Shown: in pieces, positions 1 to 11,467 of the stretch
Layout of the letters: each line of letters opens with the position of its first letter
How positions within the stretch are numbered: position 1 is the stretch's first letter
NCBI RefSeq assembly: GCF_030704535.1
Contig: NC_081807.1
Location: 4,629,001-4,693,000, forward strand
Source: Vitis vinifera
Lineage: Eukaryota; Streptophyta; Magnoliopsida; Vitales; Vitaceae
Length of the DNA stretch: 64,000 nt
Reading direction: 5' to 3'
The notes under the pieces: model-generated
The model's input: the letters and a program-made list of their open reading frames with translations, nothing else
What the model was told of the DNA's origin: nothing
Database searches by the model: none
Translations under genes and position numbers: made by a program

Positions 1-163
1 TTCCAAATCACTATAAAATCTGAGTTTGTTCTCTCTAACCTTATCTCTTTATATTTGTGTTTACTTTGCTTGAATTTGTTTGTGCTTGAAAAATATTTTT
101 AAAAACTCAATTCACCCTCCCTCTTGGGTGTTTTCCTAATTAAGATTAGTCTTTATTTTCTCA
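1..163 (+). repeat. 3' end of the 5' LTR of the copia element
   Basis: Positions 11-163 align closely with 8459-8613: both share the CTATAAAATCTGA stretch, the run through AACTCAATTCACCC and the terminal TTTCCTAATTAAGATTAG block. The LTR ends at a CA just before the primer-binding site. The rest of this LTR lies outside the window. Confidence 0.9.
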
Positions 164-165
164 AT

Positions 166-178
166 TGGTATTAGAGTT
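166..178 (+). other. Primer-binding site, initiator tRNA-Met type
   Basis: TGGTATTAGAGTT sits two bases after the LTR end. It is a two-change variant of TGGTATCAGAGC, the complement of the 3' end of plant initiator tRNA-Met that primes most Ty1/copia elements. Confidence 0.85.
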
Positions 179-213
179 ATGCCTTTTGTGTAAGACTTAA
201 CCGTCTAAGAGGA

Positions 214-1260
214 AATGACTAATCCATCAAACTCATCTCACATTGAAAGTTTTGCAACCAATAGACCTCCATTTTTTATGGGAATCGATTATTCCTATTG
301 TAAAACTAAAAAGATTTGGTTTTTATAATCAACCGACTTGGACCTATGAGATGTCAATGAAGATGACTCGACTTTTCCTTCAAAACTAGTTGATAGAGTC
401 ACGGTTCTAAAACCCAAATAAGAATGGGATGAATGTGATAGAAGAAATTTTCAATTAAATGCTAAGGCTATTTATACCTTGCAATGTGATATGGATATAA
501 ATGAATATAATAGAATTTGTCAATGCAAATTAGCCTAGGAAACTTGGAGATTACTTGAAGTAACTCATGAAGGAACAAATCAAGTTAAAGAGTCAAAAAT
601 CAATTTTCTTGTTCATAGTTATGAATTGTTTTTAATAAAAAATAATGAAACTATTGTTGAGATGATTACTAGGTTCACTGACATTGTCAATGATCTTGAA
701 GCTTTGGGAAAAGCCTACAAGGAATTGGAGAAGGTGATGAAGATCTTGAGGTCACTTCCATTAAAGTGAGATGCAAAGCTCACCGCAATTCAAGAAGCTA
801 AAAACTTGACCAAGCTACCTTTGGAGGAGCTCCTAGGGTCATTGATGACATATGATATCAATTTAGTAAAGAAGTAACAAGAAGAGAAAGACAAAAAAAA
901 GAAGAGCATAACTCTCAAAGCTACAACTAACGAAAAAGAAGAAGTTGAAGAACAAAAACAAAGTGAAGAAGATGAAGACTTGGCCCTCATCACAAGAAAG
1001 TTCAACAAGTTCATGAGGGGTGAAAAGTTTGAAGGAAGAAAGTTCACTTCTAGAAGAGACTCCTCAAAAAGGGAATCTTCATTCCATGGTGACAAGGAGA
1101 GATGAGAGGAGAAAATGGACTTGGTGTGCTTCAAGTGCAAGAAACTAGGACACATTAAATATGATTGTCCACTTTACAAAAGTCAAACCAATAAGAGGAA
1201 GAAGAAGACAATGATGGCTACTTGGAGTGAAAGTGAAATGAATCATCCAAAGAAGAAAAT
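214..1260 (+). pseudogene. copia gag pseudogene
   Basis: The probable start ATG at 214 begins MTNPSNSSHIESF, a usual copia gag opening. A CCHC zinc knuckle (C-x2-C-x4-H-x4-C, reading CFKCKKLGH...DC) lies at about 1126-1170 and would bind the genomic RNA. Upstream there is a charged Lys/Glu-rich segment. Several in-frame stops (for example near 330 and 770) and frame changes break the frame, so no full Gag can be made. Confidence 0.8.
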
Positions 1261-1789
1261 GAGAAAGAAGTGACAAACATATGTTTCATGGCAATAGATG
1301 AACTTGATGAGGTAAACTTTAACATTAGTGATAAAGATATACTTTGAAAAACTTGGTTTGAAAAAAGTTTTTCTCAAAACTAAAGTTCAATAACTTGAAA
1401 AAGAACTTGGAAAAGTAAAAGAAAAATTTTCAAATGTTAAAAATTCTAAAACTTATCTTGAAAAAGAGTGAGCTTTTAAGAAAGAAAAATGAATGGTTTA
1501 CCTCTTCTATTTCAATCTTCTTTTGTAGACAAAAATCTTGTGAAATGATCCTAGCTAGCTAAAAATGTATTTTTGACAAACAAGGGCTAGGATTCAAATC
1601 TTTAAAGAATCAAAAGTATTTTAAGAACTATTTTGTAAAGGGATCTGCAAGTGCAAGTCCTTCCACTACTTGAAACTTTTGTGGAAGAGCCAAAAAGATG
1701 TCCTTTAAGAAATGGTTCTAAAAAAAATTTAACTGCAAAAGCCAAAAAAATTTAGGTTGAAAAATCCAAGGTCACTAACCCTTAAGGAC

Positions 1790-4700
1790 CCAAGATGATA
1801 TGGGTACCTAAATCAACTTGAGTTATATGTTGTAGGGTTCAAAGAAGGATAAATGATTCTTAGATAGTGGATGCTCAAAACACATGATCGGAGATAAATC
1901 CAAGTTTGCTTTTCTTACAAGGAAAAATGAATGATATGTTACCTTTGGAGACAATGCAAAAGGAAAAATCATTACTCAAGACAACATTGATAATGATGAC
2001 ACATCTTTTCTCATTGAAAATGTTTTATTAGTAGATGATTTAAAACATAATCTTTTAAGCATTAGTCAACTATGTGACAAAAGTTTTAAAGTGATTTTAG
2101 AAGCATCTCATTGCATTATCAAAGATATTCAAAATGACAAAACCATCTTCATGGGCCATAGATGTGATAATGTTTACACCATAAATATTTCAAAATATGA
2201 TGACCATGATAAATGTTTTTCAAGCATGCATGACCAAAGTTGGTTGTGGCATAGGAGGTTGGGACATGCTAACATGGACCTCATTTCCTAACTCAACGAA
2301 GATGAACTTGTTAGAGGTCTTCCCAAAATAAATTTTCAAAAAGATAAAGTGTCTGAAACTTGTCAAGTGGGAAAGCAAATTAAAAACAATTTTAAAAACA
2401 AAAACTTCATTTCCACAACTAGGCTACTTGAGTTATTGCATATGGATTTATTTGGTCCCTATAGAACACCAAATCTTGGAGGAAAGTCTTATGCTTATAT
2501 TATTGTGGATGACTTCTCTAAATACACATGAGTCTTGTTTTTAAGTTAAAAGAATGAAGCTTTTTATGAGTTTTCAAGGTTATGCAATAAAGTTCAAAAT
2601 GAAAAAGGTTTTGCAATTACTTGTATAAGAAGTGATTTTGGGAGAGAATTTGAAAATGTTGATTTTGAAAATTATTGCAATGAGCATGGAATTGATCATA
2701 ATTTTTCGACTCCTAGAATTCCTTAACAAAATGGGATAGTTGAAAGGAAAAATAAAACAATTCAAGAGATGGCAATGACCATACTAAATGAGAACAACCT
2801 ACCAAAATATTTTTGGGTCGAAATGGTTAACACCTCTTGTTATGTATTAAATAGAGTTTTATTAAGACCCATTCTTAAGAAAACTCCCTATGAGCTTAGG
2901 AAAAAAAAACCAACATTAGCTATTTCAAAGTCATTGGATGCAAATGTTTTATATTAAACACCAAAGACAATTTTAGAAAATGTGATGCAAAATCGGATGT
3001 TGGAATTTTCCTTGGTTACTCAACTTTAAGTAAAGTTTTTAGAGTTTTCAACAAAAGAACCATGGTTGTAGAGGAGTTCATTCATGTTATTTTTGATGAA
3101 TCTAACAATTCTCTCCAAGAAATAGAGAGAGTTGATGATGATTTAGGTTTGGAGATCTACATGGGAAAATTGCAAATTGAAGATAGAAGACAACAAGAAG
3201 CAAATGAAGTGGATCCTAAAGAAGAAAGATCACTATTGTTACTATCCCATCCTCAACAAGTGCAAAGTGAATCAAACTAAGACCTTCCTAAAGAATGAAA
3301 GTTTGTCATCAATCACCCACAAGATCAAATTATAGGTAATCCATCTAGTGGGGTAAGAACTAGATCTTCTCTTAGAAATATTTGCAATAATATAACTTTT
3401 ATATCTCAAATTGAACCTAAAAATATAAATGATGCTTTAGATGATGAAAATTGGATGATTGCTATTCAAGAAGAGTTAAATCAATTTAAAAGAAGTGAAG
3501 TATGAGAATTAGTACCAAGACCTTCAAATTAAAGTGTTATTGAAACTAGATGGGTTTTTAAAAATAAAATGGATGAAAATGACATAATTGTTAGAAATAA
3601 AGTAAGGTTAGTAGCCTAAGGTTTTAATCAAGAAGAAGGAATAGATTATGAAGAAACCTTTGCCCCCATAGCTAGGTTGGAATCCATTAGGATGCTACTT
3701 GCTTTTGTATGTTTTAAAGACTTTGTTTTATATCAAATGAATGTGAAAAGTGATTTTTTAAATGGTTTTATAAATGAAGAAGTGTATGTTGAACAACCAC
3801 CTGGTTTTGAAAGTTTTAATTTTCCTAACCATGTTTTTAAATTTAAAAAGACACTTTATGGTTTGAAACAAACACTTAATTAGAGCATGATATGAAAGAT
3901 TGAGGAAATTTATTTTAGAAAATGGTTTTAAAATTGGTAAAATTGACACAACCCTTTTCATAAAAACCAAAGAAAAAGATATGTTCTTAGTTCAAATATA
4001 TGTTGATGATACCATTTTTGGTTCTACTAATGTCTCTTTGTAAAGAATTTGCTAAGTGTATGCATAGTGAATTTGAAATGAGTATGATGGGAAAACTCAA
4101 CTTCTTTCTTGGACTTCAAATCAAACAACTAAAGGAAGAAACCTTCATCAATTAAGCAAAGTATATAAGAGATCTTCTCAAAAGGTTTAACATGAAGGAA
4201 ACCAAGGCAATGAAGACTCCAATGAGCTCATCCATCAAGCTTGATAAGGATGAGAAAGGTAAATCTAGTGACTCTAATATGTATAAAGGCATGATAGGTT
4301 CTTTGCTATACTTGATTTCTAGTAGACCCGACATTATGTATATTGTATGCTTGTGTGCTAGATTTCAATCTTGTCTTAAAGAATCTTACTTAAGTACTAT
4401 AAAAATAATCCTCAAATATTTGAAAGAAACAATGAACATAGGCTTATGGTATCCTAAGAGTGACAACTTTGAATTAATTGGTTTTCCGAATGCCAATTTT
4501 GTCGGTTGTAAAGTTGAAAGAAAAAGCACTAGTGACACATGTCATTTCTTAGGACATTCACTTGTTTCATAGCATAGTAAGAAGCAAAATTTGGCAGCTT
4601 TGTCAATGGTGGAAGCTGAATACATAGTAGCCGGTTTATGTTGTGCACAATTTTTTGGATGAAACAAGCACTTAGTGATTTCGGTTTATCTTTTGAGCAT

Positions 4701-4955
4701 GTACCTATTAAATGTGATAATACTAGTGCCATAAGTATATCAAAAAATTCCATGCAACACTCTAGGACTAAGTATATAGAGATTATATATCATTTTCTTA
4801 GAGATCATGCACAAAAGGGTGACATAACACTTGAATTTGTAAGCACTAAATATCAACTTGCCAATATTTTTACAAAACATTTAAGTGAAGAACAATTTGT
4901 TGACATTAGAAGACAATTAAGGGTGATTTCTTTATGTTCAAATGCTTGCTTATAA
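1790..4955 (+). pseudogene. copia pol pseudogene (protease, integrase, RT, RNase H)
   Basis: The domains appear in copia order. The aspartic protease motif FLDSGCSKHM is at about 1855-1890. The GAG-pre-integrase motif (LWHRRLGHAN) is near 2245-2275. The integrase core (HMDLFGP, VDDFSKYT, IRSDFGREF, QNGIVERKNK) runs from about 2430 to 2780. The reverse transcriptase includes ETFAPIARLES, LYGLKQ and the catalytic YVDD box at about 4000. RNase H-like and C-terminal motifs (RKSTSDTCHFLG, FTKHLSEEQF) lie at 4500-4900. Many in-frame stops, such as those inside the integrase and RT, show that this is an old dead copy. The family normally gives one polyprotein of about 1,300-1,500 residues with gag. 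Confidence 0.92.
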
Positions 4956-5349
4956 TTTCTTGATGTCTATGCCTATTGATTATTTGATTTTCATGTCATA
5001 TGCATCAAATAAAAGATCATATAGACATATACTTAGAAAATGATCATTTTTTTATCGAAAATAAAAAATCCCTTGGCATTGAGCATAAAAAAGTGGGGAA
5101 TTCAACTGAAAAATATTGAGGGAGGATTAAGAAATGAAAAAATGCATAAAAATGGAAAGTCAAAGCATGTTGACCACGTTGACTAGGAAGTTAACTTGTT
5201 GAGATCTGGTCGATCGGTTCGTCGAGGTTGAAAATTTATAAGGCTTTCTTGCACCTCATTTCTTTACCGTTTTCTCTCATTCTTCAAGGAGTTTTATTGG
5301 TTTTTGCTTTTGAGATTGATTTTGGATCATTTCAAATCAATTAACTTGA

Positions 5350-7125
5350 TTTTGGGAGGGATTTGAGGGCTTTGAAGGCTAGGGTTTCAGATTTGGGCTA
5401 TTTTCTCTGCATTCCATGCATCATAGCCAACTCCGGTACCGATTCCTCTCCAATTCTATTCGTTAAGGTTTCAAGTGTGAGCTTCTACCATTTCCTTATC
5501 TTCACTTTGCTGTGCCTCCATCTTCTATGGCTCTTAGACAAGAGCCCATTGCTTCTAGGGCTTACGACAAGCACCCAACTGAGTTGTCTTAACCAGAGGC
5601 ACACCTAAAGATGCATTTATATACCGCCTTGTTTAGTACCATGGAAGAGTACCAACGGTACAAGCAACATTTCTCTCATCGGCGTGTGGTACTTGAGAGA
5701 GACATTGCCTTTGCACAACTGAGCTACTTTAAATTTTAGAACCTTTTGGCGAGGATGGGATCGCTTCCGACTGTGTTTTTATCCAAGCCTGCATTTTCGT
5801 CTTTGGTCTGGGCAGTCTATGCCAAGGCAAGGTATCGTGTTGGAGATCCTATTTCTTGTACCTTGAGAGGAGAGGAGATTGAGCTTGATGCCGATTTTTT
5901 TTTGCCGGATTCTTGGAGTGGTAGTTGTTGGATTGAGTGAGGATATGTGAGTCTAAGGTGTGGCCTACCATTCCGAGATTTGAGCATAGAGAGGCAATTC
6001 AGAGGATATGTGGACTACTAGATGCCCATGGGATGGGCAAGCCATCGACATACAACTTGACAGTCATCTGTAAAGTGCTTCATCACATGCTATGATTCAC
6101 TTTCTTGCCACGGGGTGGACACCGGGATGAGGTCTCCTATTATGAGGCTTTCTTGATAGATTTGATCCTCACTGGGAGATGGATTCATTTGGGATATCTA
6201 ATGATGATGCATATGATTACTTGTTGTGAGAGCATGGCCAGAGTATTCCCTTATGGACATTTCATCTCCTTGGTATTTAAGAAGGCTGGCATAAACTTGA
6301 GTAAAGAGATAGTTTGAGGCTCCTAGTATCTATGACGCATATAATGATCAGTCTATGTGGATGATGAAATTTGAGAAGGCTTCAAATGGCTTTTGGATAA
6401 AAAAAAATGCAGAGAGAGGACAACCACAAGGATAGGTACACCCTGGAGTTGACGAGGAGGCAGAGATTAGGGAGATGAAGGGTGGAGTAGACCCTTAAGA
6501 TGGCATAAACCCTTAGAGTGGCCACCAACAGAAATAGCGAAAACTTGATATTCCCCAACTTAAGTCAGACATTCTTTCATAGACTAGGAGTGTTTAGTTT
6601 GAGCCCACTTTCTTTGAGCCGAGGATGACTAAGCCGAATTTTAGAGATGGACCATTTACTCAACCATCTTACACCGAGCCCTCATTGTTTGGACCTGCAT
6701 TCACCAACCCTACCTATATTAAGATACCACCTCTTCAAACACCTTTTGCTCCTAACTATGCTCCATGGATGAACTTATCAACCTAGATTAGCTCTTTTGG
6801 CACTCTCATGGAGGAACTTGTAGTGGTCAATGACAAACGATTTTAATCTATGAGGGATATGATGGACTAGTATTGGACTGGGTTCACTTTTTAGTTTAAG
6901 TATCTCTAGTAGAGGATTGATCTCTTTGAGATCACATGGAGCAAAAGATTACTTGCATTGAGGATCACATGGAACAGAGGATTGATCACATGGAGGATCA
7001 CATGGAGTGTCAGCATGAGGAGATGATGGCTTACTTGCGTTCCATGTTTCCACTTCCACCTCATCAGCCTTGATTCGTTGGAGACCCCCTCATTGTTCAT
7101 TTTTTATGTTGCCAAAGGGGGAGAT
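5350..7125 (+). pseudogene. envelope-like third ORF of the SIRE-type element, broken
   Basis: Between RNase H and the 3' LTR lies ~1.8 kb that plain copia elements lack. Readable pieces include MARMGSLPTVFLSKPAFSSL with a downstream 64-residue frame (5746-5940), and a 70-residue frame (6105-6317) reading HRDEVSYYEAFLIDLILTG, which I recognise as the plant 'putative transposon protein' found in SIRE1-like elements. Near 6930-7060 there is a run of EDHMEQRIDHMED repeats, probably a coiled coil. The role of this protein is not established; the name envelope-like comes from its position in the element. Stops and frameshifts break it. Confidence 0.75.
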
Positions 7126-7407
7126 AATTTAGGATCTAGGAGGCTAGACATAGGACTCATACATGCATATCATTTTTTTTGGATTGTATATTTCCATATG
7201 ATGTACTGACTGATATATTTGACATATGATATATGATATGCTTATATATTTGATGACTTACATTGTTTTGTGTTGCAATTTAACATGTCTTGATCATCTT
7301 GTTTTTAAATTCTTAAATACTGATTGTTTGATCCATGATTGGTTTGAGAAAGTTATTATTTTTTTCTTAGATAACCAAGGTTTGTCATCATAAAAAAGAG
7401 AGAGATT

Positions 7408-8613
7408 GTTAGCCCAAGGGTTCTCCTCATCGTGTTTTGATGATAACAAACTATGTTTAAGTTGCTAATTGGTTTGAATTATAAAGAATTTCAAGTATTA
7501 GTTTGAAAATTCATCAAAGAACCCAATGGATGCAAGATAAAGACAATTGGAAAACCCTTTAATCATAGGAAACATATGTAAGATGAATGCATGTGTGCAC
7601 TTAGGATTTTTATATCTTTTCATGTATCTTTCAAAACTTGATTTATGCATTAAAGATATATTTTCATCGAAATCCAAGTTTTATGAAATGAACCTTAGGC
7701 AAATTGTTTCAAAATTGGCATATTCATTTACCTAAAGACCTTGCCTAGGTATTAAAAGAGAAAAAAAAAAAAAGAAAACCAGAAAAAAATAAGTTTTTGG
7801 GCAAAAAATGGTGAACCGGTTGAGGCATTGGGCCAACTGGCTCAATTGGCTAGGGTTCTGGTTGATCGGTTACCCTTTCTCGATTGAGAGATGACAAAAA
7901 TCTTCACTCTCTTCCAGTAGCCTTGCATTCTCGATCGAGGCTTTATCTTCTCGGTCAATGTCCGATTGAGAATCAGTCGAGGCCTAATGATCACTTGCCA
8001 TGCATTTATTACCCAACGTCTAGTCAAATCGAGGCTGTTTTTTGGCATTCTTTGCTCTTGAGGTTAGAAACCTATAAATTGAGAGCTCCACTTCATTTAT
8101 GAGCAAGAGAATACCTACATTTATTTGTTTACCTACTTGTTCTTACCTCAAAAGCTCTCATTCTTTTTTTGGTGCATCAAATCTTCATTTGCATACACCT
8201 CAGTGCACCTTTGTGATTCATCTTAGCATTTGTGTAGTATTTGAGCCATTGTTGAGTTACGTTGAGATATTCAAATATGTTATTTGAGTGTTAGAACCTT
8301 TAAGTGAGTAAAGACTTGAAGAGATTGTGTAAGAGCCCATTGGAGCCGGAATCCAAGTGTAAAAGGATTGGAAGCTTGATTGAAGTTTCACGTATAGTGG
8401 AACCCTCATTCGGTTAGGAGTTTGAGGAGAATGAATGTAGGTAAGGAAGTACTGAACCACTATAAAATCTGAATTTTCTTTCTCTAATCTTATTTCTTTA
8501 TATTTGTGTTTACTGTCCTTGAATTTGTTTGTACTTGAAAAAGATTTTTAAAGACTCAATTCACCCTTTTTCTTAGGTGTTTTCCTAATTAAGATTAGCC
8601 TTTATTTTTCTTA
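7408..8613 (+). repeat. 3' LTR of the copia element, with polypurine tract upstream
   Basis: The LTR starts TGTTAGCCC directly after a purine run (AAAAAAGAGAGAGA, 7393-7406), the expected plus-strand primer. Just inside it is the TTTTGATGATAACAAA stretch common at the start of SIRE-type LTRs. It ends at 8613 with TTA where the 5' LTR has TCA. At ~1.2 kb it fits the lineage. Confidence 0.87.
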
Positions 8614-9746
8614 GTACCTAAGGAAGGTAAAAGTAGTGCCTAAAGAAAGTAAATATAGTACTTATAAGACATGCAACACACATGTACATAAGTTCCTGAC
8701 TTACTTGAAGTGGCCATGAAACAATGGATTTGGTGATGCACCCAAGGTGACAAAGGTAGTATCTAAGGTAGGAAAAGATAGTACCTAAGGAAAAGAATAT
8801 ACTGCCTAATAAGGGTATTGTCATCAATCAACTCCAATGTAAAATCTAGAGAGAAACTTATTCATCATCTTGTGGGCTTGGTACATGAGAGAATACAAGG
8901 GTATAAACTATATTCTTTAGCCTTGGTACAGATAGAAAAGAAGTTAGGGTTGAGTTTTGGAGAAAAATCCAAGTTTGAGAAATTTTTTTAGTGAATTTCG
9001 AATCCCAATTTCAAAAATAGTCATAAAAAACTGGCATATGCCTAGGAGCATAAAGAAAGCATCCAAAAAGAAATAATGTGTAATGAGCAAGGGAATTGAG
9101 ATAGAGCATTGAGAGAGAACACTTTATAGAGTATTTATCCAAGAAAAAAATAAAAATAAAAAAATGAGGGAAGGAAAGCATGGAGCTCCATGCCAAGAAA
9201 GCAAAAGAACAAGAGAGTGACCCACCAACTCAGAATCATAAATTGGAAGGGAATCGGATAAGATTGTGTTTTACTTTGTGTGTATTTATTTTTGTGGGAA
9301 AGAATATGTGTGTGTGTGTCTGAGAGAGAGAGAGAGGCGTTTATGTGAGAGTAGAGAGGGTGCATAGAAAAGAATATTTGGGGTATTTGGAGTGGCAATG
9401 GGTTTAAAAATAGAGTGTTTGATACTAGTTTAAAGTTATACTTTTAATGTTCTGATTAAGGGTAGAATGGTTACATAAAAAAAACCAACTTAAATAGCAT
9501 TTTCATAAATTGGTATATGCTACAGTATGCCTTCATTTAGGGAATGGCCTTGATCATGTTATGTATCCCAAAAAAAAAAAAAAAGAAAAAAAAAAGTCCC
9601 TGATCATGTTCTAAGTATAAAGTCAAAAGTTCCAATTGTTTTATTTATACAACTCCTAATATTCAATACCAATTCTGCAGTCCATTTTGAAGGGTTAAAA
9701 TTTAAATGGCACAGACCACATCCATATATGCAAATATCATGGAAGT

Positions 9747-10204
9747 TAAGGGTCTCCAACGGGCCGGGCTGGGCCGTAAATAGGAGGCCCGCGGCCCAGC
9801 TCGGGTCGGGCCTATGGGCCCGTTGACTGGTCAACGGGCAGGGCCGGGCCGGGCCGAGCTAAAATGCTAGGCCCGCGGGCTTTTTTAAATAAGCCAAAAT
9901 GGCTTTTAAATAAAGAAAGGAAGAGGGGGGGATTCGAACCCCTCCCCTCAAGCATAAATTTCAAGGCTCTAACCAACTGAGCTACATTTCTTTTGTGCTT
10001 ATTAAATGAGTTAGTTATATATATATAAAAATATAGTATATTATTTTTTTTAAAAAAATTAAAGGCGGGCCTAAGGGCGGGCCTACGGGCCTAAATTTAG
10101 GCCCGGCCCGCCCATAAACGGGCTCGGGCTAGGCTTGGGCCGGGCTTTAGCCCGTCGGGCCGGGCCGGGCCTAAAGCGGGCCGCGGGCTTTTTGGAGACC
10201 CCTA
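9747..10204. mobile_element. Non-autonomous hAT-type element with 8-bp target duplication
   Basis: The terminal inverted repeats TAAGGGTCTCCAA / TTGGAGACCCCTA bound a 458 bp GC-rich core of repeated GGGCCGGGC-like words. A perfect 8-bp direct repeat ATGGAAGT flanks it (9739-9746 and 10205-10212), the size used by hAT transposases. It contains no transposase. A tRNA-like segment lies inside on the minus strand. It is absent from duplication copy C, but C is deleted across this site, so its age relative to the duplication cannot be read. Confidence 0.9.
9925..9990 (-). ncRNA. tRNA-like segment inside the hAT element
   Basis: Read on the minus strand, this has an intact pol III box A (TAGCTCAGTTGG, 9973-9984) and box B (GGTTCGAATCC, 9930-9940) at tRNA spacing. 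The D-stem GCTC/GAGC and a T-stem/loop with TTCGAAT are recognisable. The anticodon stem and acceptor stem pair badly, so this is more likely a tRNA-derived relic than a working tRNA. It could still serve as a pol III promoter. Confidence 0.7.
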
Positions 10205-11467
10205 ATGGAAGTAATGAACTCGACTCGAAAGTGGCTGACATCCATTAAAAAAGGTACAAAAGGATGAAAAAAAAAGAAGAAAAGACCTGAGAGAAAAAGC
10301 ATTGATCCAAAGAGTCCAACGAGAAAGAAAAAAGGACCATGAGAGGAAGAGCTACGGCAACCCTAACTTGGGGCTATAAACACCTTTGCCTTTGCCTTTC
10401 ATCCATGATTTCTTCAAATTTTCTCGCACTTTCTCCATGCTTATCATTGTTTCTAGTCTCTATGGATTGAAAAAATGGCAATAGCGGCAGATCCTTCTAT
10501 TCAATGATGCGACATGGATTTTTGAAAATGTCGAAACACCTCCATTTTGGGTCATCTTTCCTTCTAGGTCTGTTTGGCTGCCTAAAAAATAATATCAGGA
10601 TCCTCTAGATCTTTAGAAAGATTTATGTCAAAAGACAAAATAATAACTAAAAAAAGCAAAAAATATTTGGTTAAAAGCGATGAAATAATCCTTAAATTGT
10701 AAATTTAACATTTCCCATATTTTTACTTGAAAAGTAACACATTTTTGATATAAATGTCATTTACTATTTCAAATATTTACCTATAGGTTTTAAAAAAAAT
10801 TGTTATTTTTATAAGAAATTAGCAAAAATATTTTTATCAAAATGAAACAAAAAAAAAAAACAAATAATTAAATTTAAAAAATTAGGTTTTCATTGACTTT
10901 TTTAATCAAATAACTCGAAAAGAAAGAGATATTGGTTTTGGTGGTTTTTTTTTCTTTTCTATTTTCAAACATGTAAGGGTTGGTTGGCATGGTGGAGAGC
11001 ATTTTTGGTTTCAACCTAATTTATCAATATTTTTATGTTAGCGTATCGAAACATACTTTTCCCTAATTATGAATTAGTAAATTCGAAAATGTACTCGAAA
11101 CTAAACGAAGCGTATCTTTGATCAGAGTATTAGACTCCAATTCAAATACGGATCAAACATTTGAATGTGGAGAGTGCTGTTGCCGAAATCATTGAGAGAG
11201 ATTCCCTTTTGGGGCTGCAGATTTTGGAAATCATACAACCAAATATCATTGACATTCGCGCAACACATGAGCCTACGCCAGCCCCCAACCAAAACTTAAA
11301 ACGTAACCCCAATTATGTCCAGGTTCAGTGTACTAAACCAACCCCACTACACTACAAAAACCACCTGCTAAGTGGCCAAGTCCCCATTCACCATCTTCAC
11401 GTGCAGCTAACACTAGCAGTGCATAACCGCCATTTCTAAGTTCTAAGTTCTAACCACTACCACAGCC
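10205..11467. other. Non-coding 5' flank of 2OGD copy 1
   Basis: No gene is seen. AT-rich DNA gives way at about 11125 to the ~340 bp upstream block shared by all full-length copies (GAGTATTAGACTCCAATTC onward). A CTACAAAAACC stretch at about 11350 occupies the place where copy 6 has TATAAAAA, roughly 110 bp before the ATG. Confidence 0.6.

Larger units (their letters stand above)
1..8613 (+). mobile_element. SIRE/Maximus-type Ty1/copia retrotransposon, decayed, 5' LTR cut by window start
   Basis: The order is 5' LTR end, primer-binding site, gag with a zinc knuckle, protease, integrase, reverse transcriptase, RNase H, a further envelope-like reading frame, polypurine stretch and 3' LTR. The protease-integrase-RT order is diagnostic of Ty1/copia, and the extra ORF after RNase H is typical of the SIRE/Maximus lineage. 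The first ~160 bases match the last ~160 bases of the 3' LTR (about 8450-8613), which anchors both LTRs. Every coding part carries in-frame stops and frameshifts, so the element is dead. The right LTR ends next to GTACC, the probable target duplication; its left partner lies outside the window. Confidence 0.93.

Noticed and set aside
790-1155. 121-residue minus-strand frame
   Set aside because: It is the reverse of the Lys/Glu-rich gag segment of the copia element.
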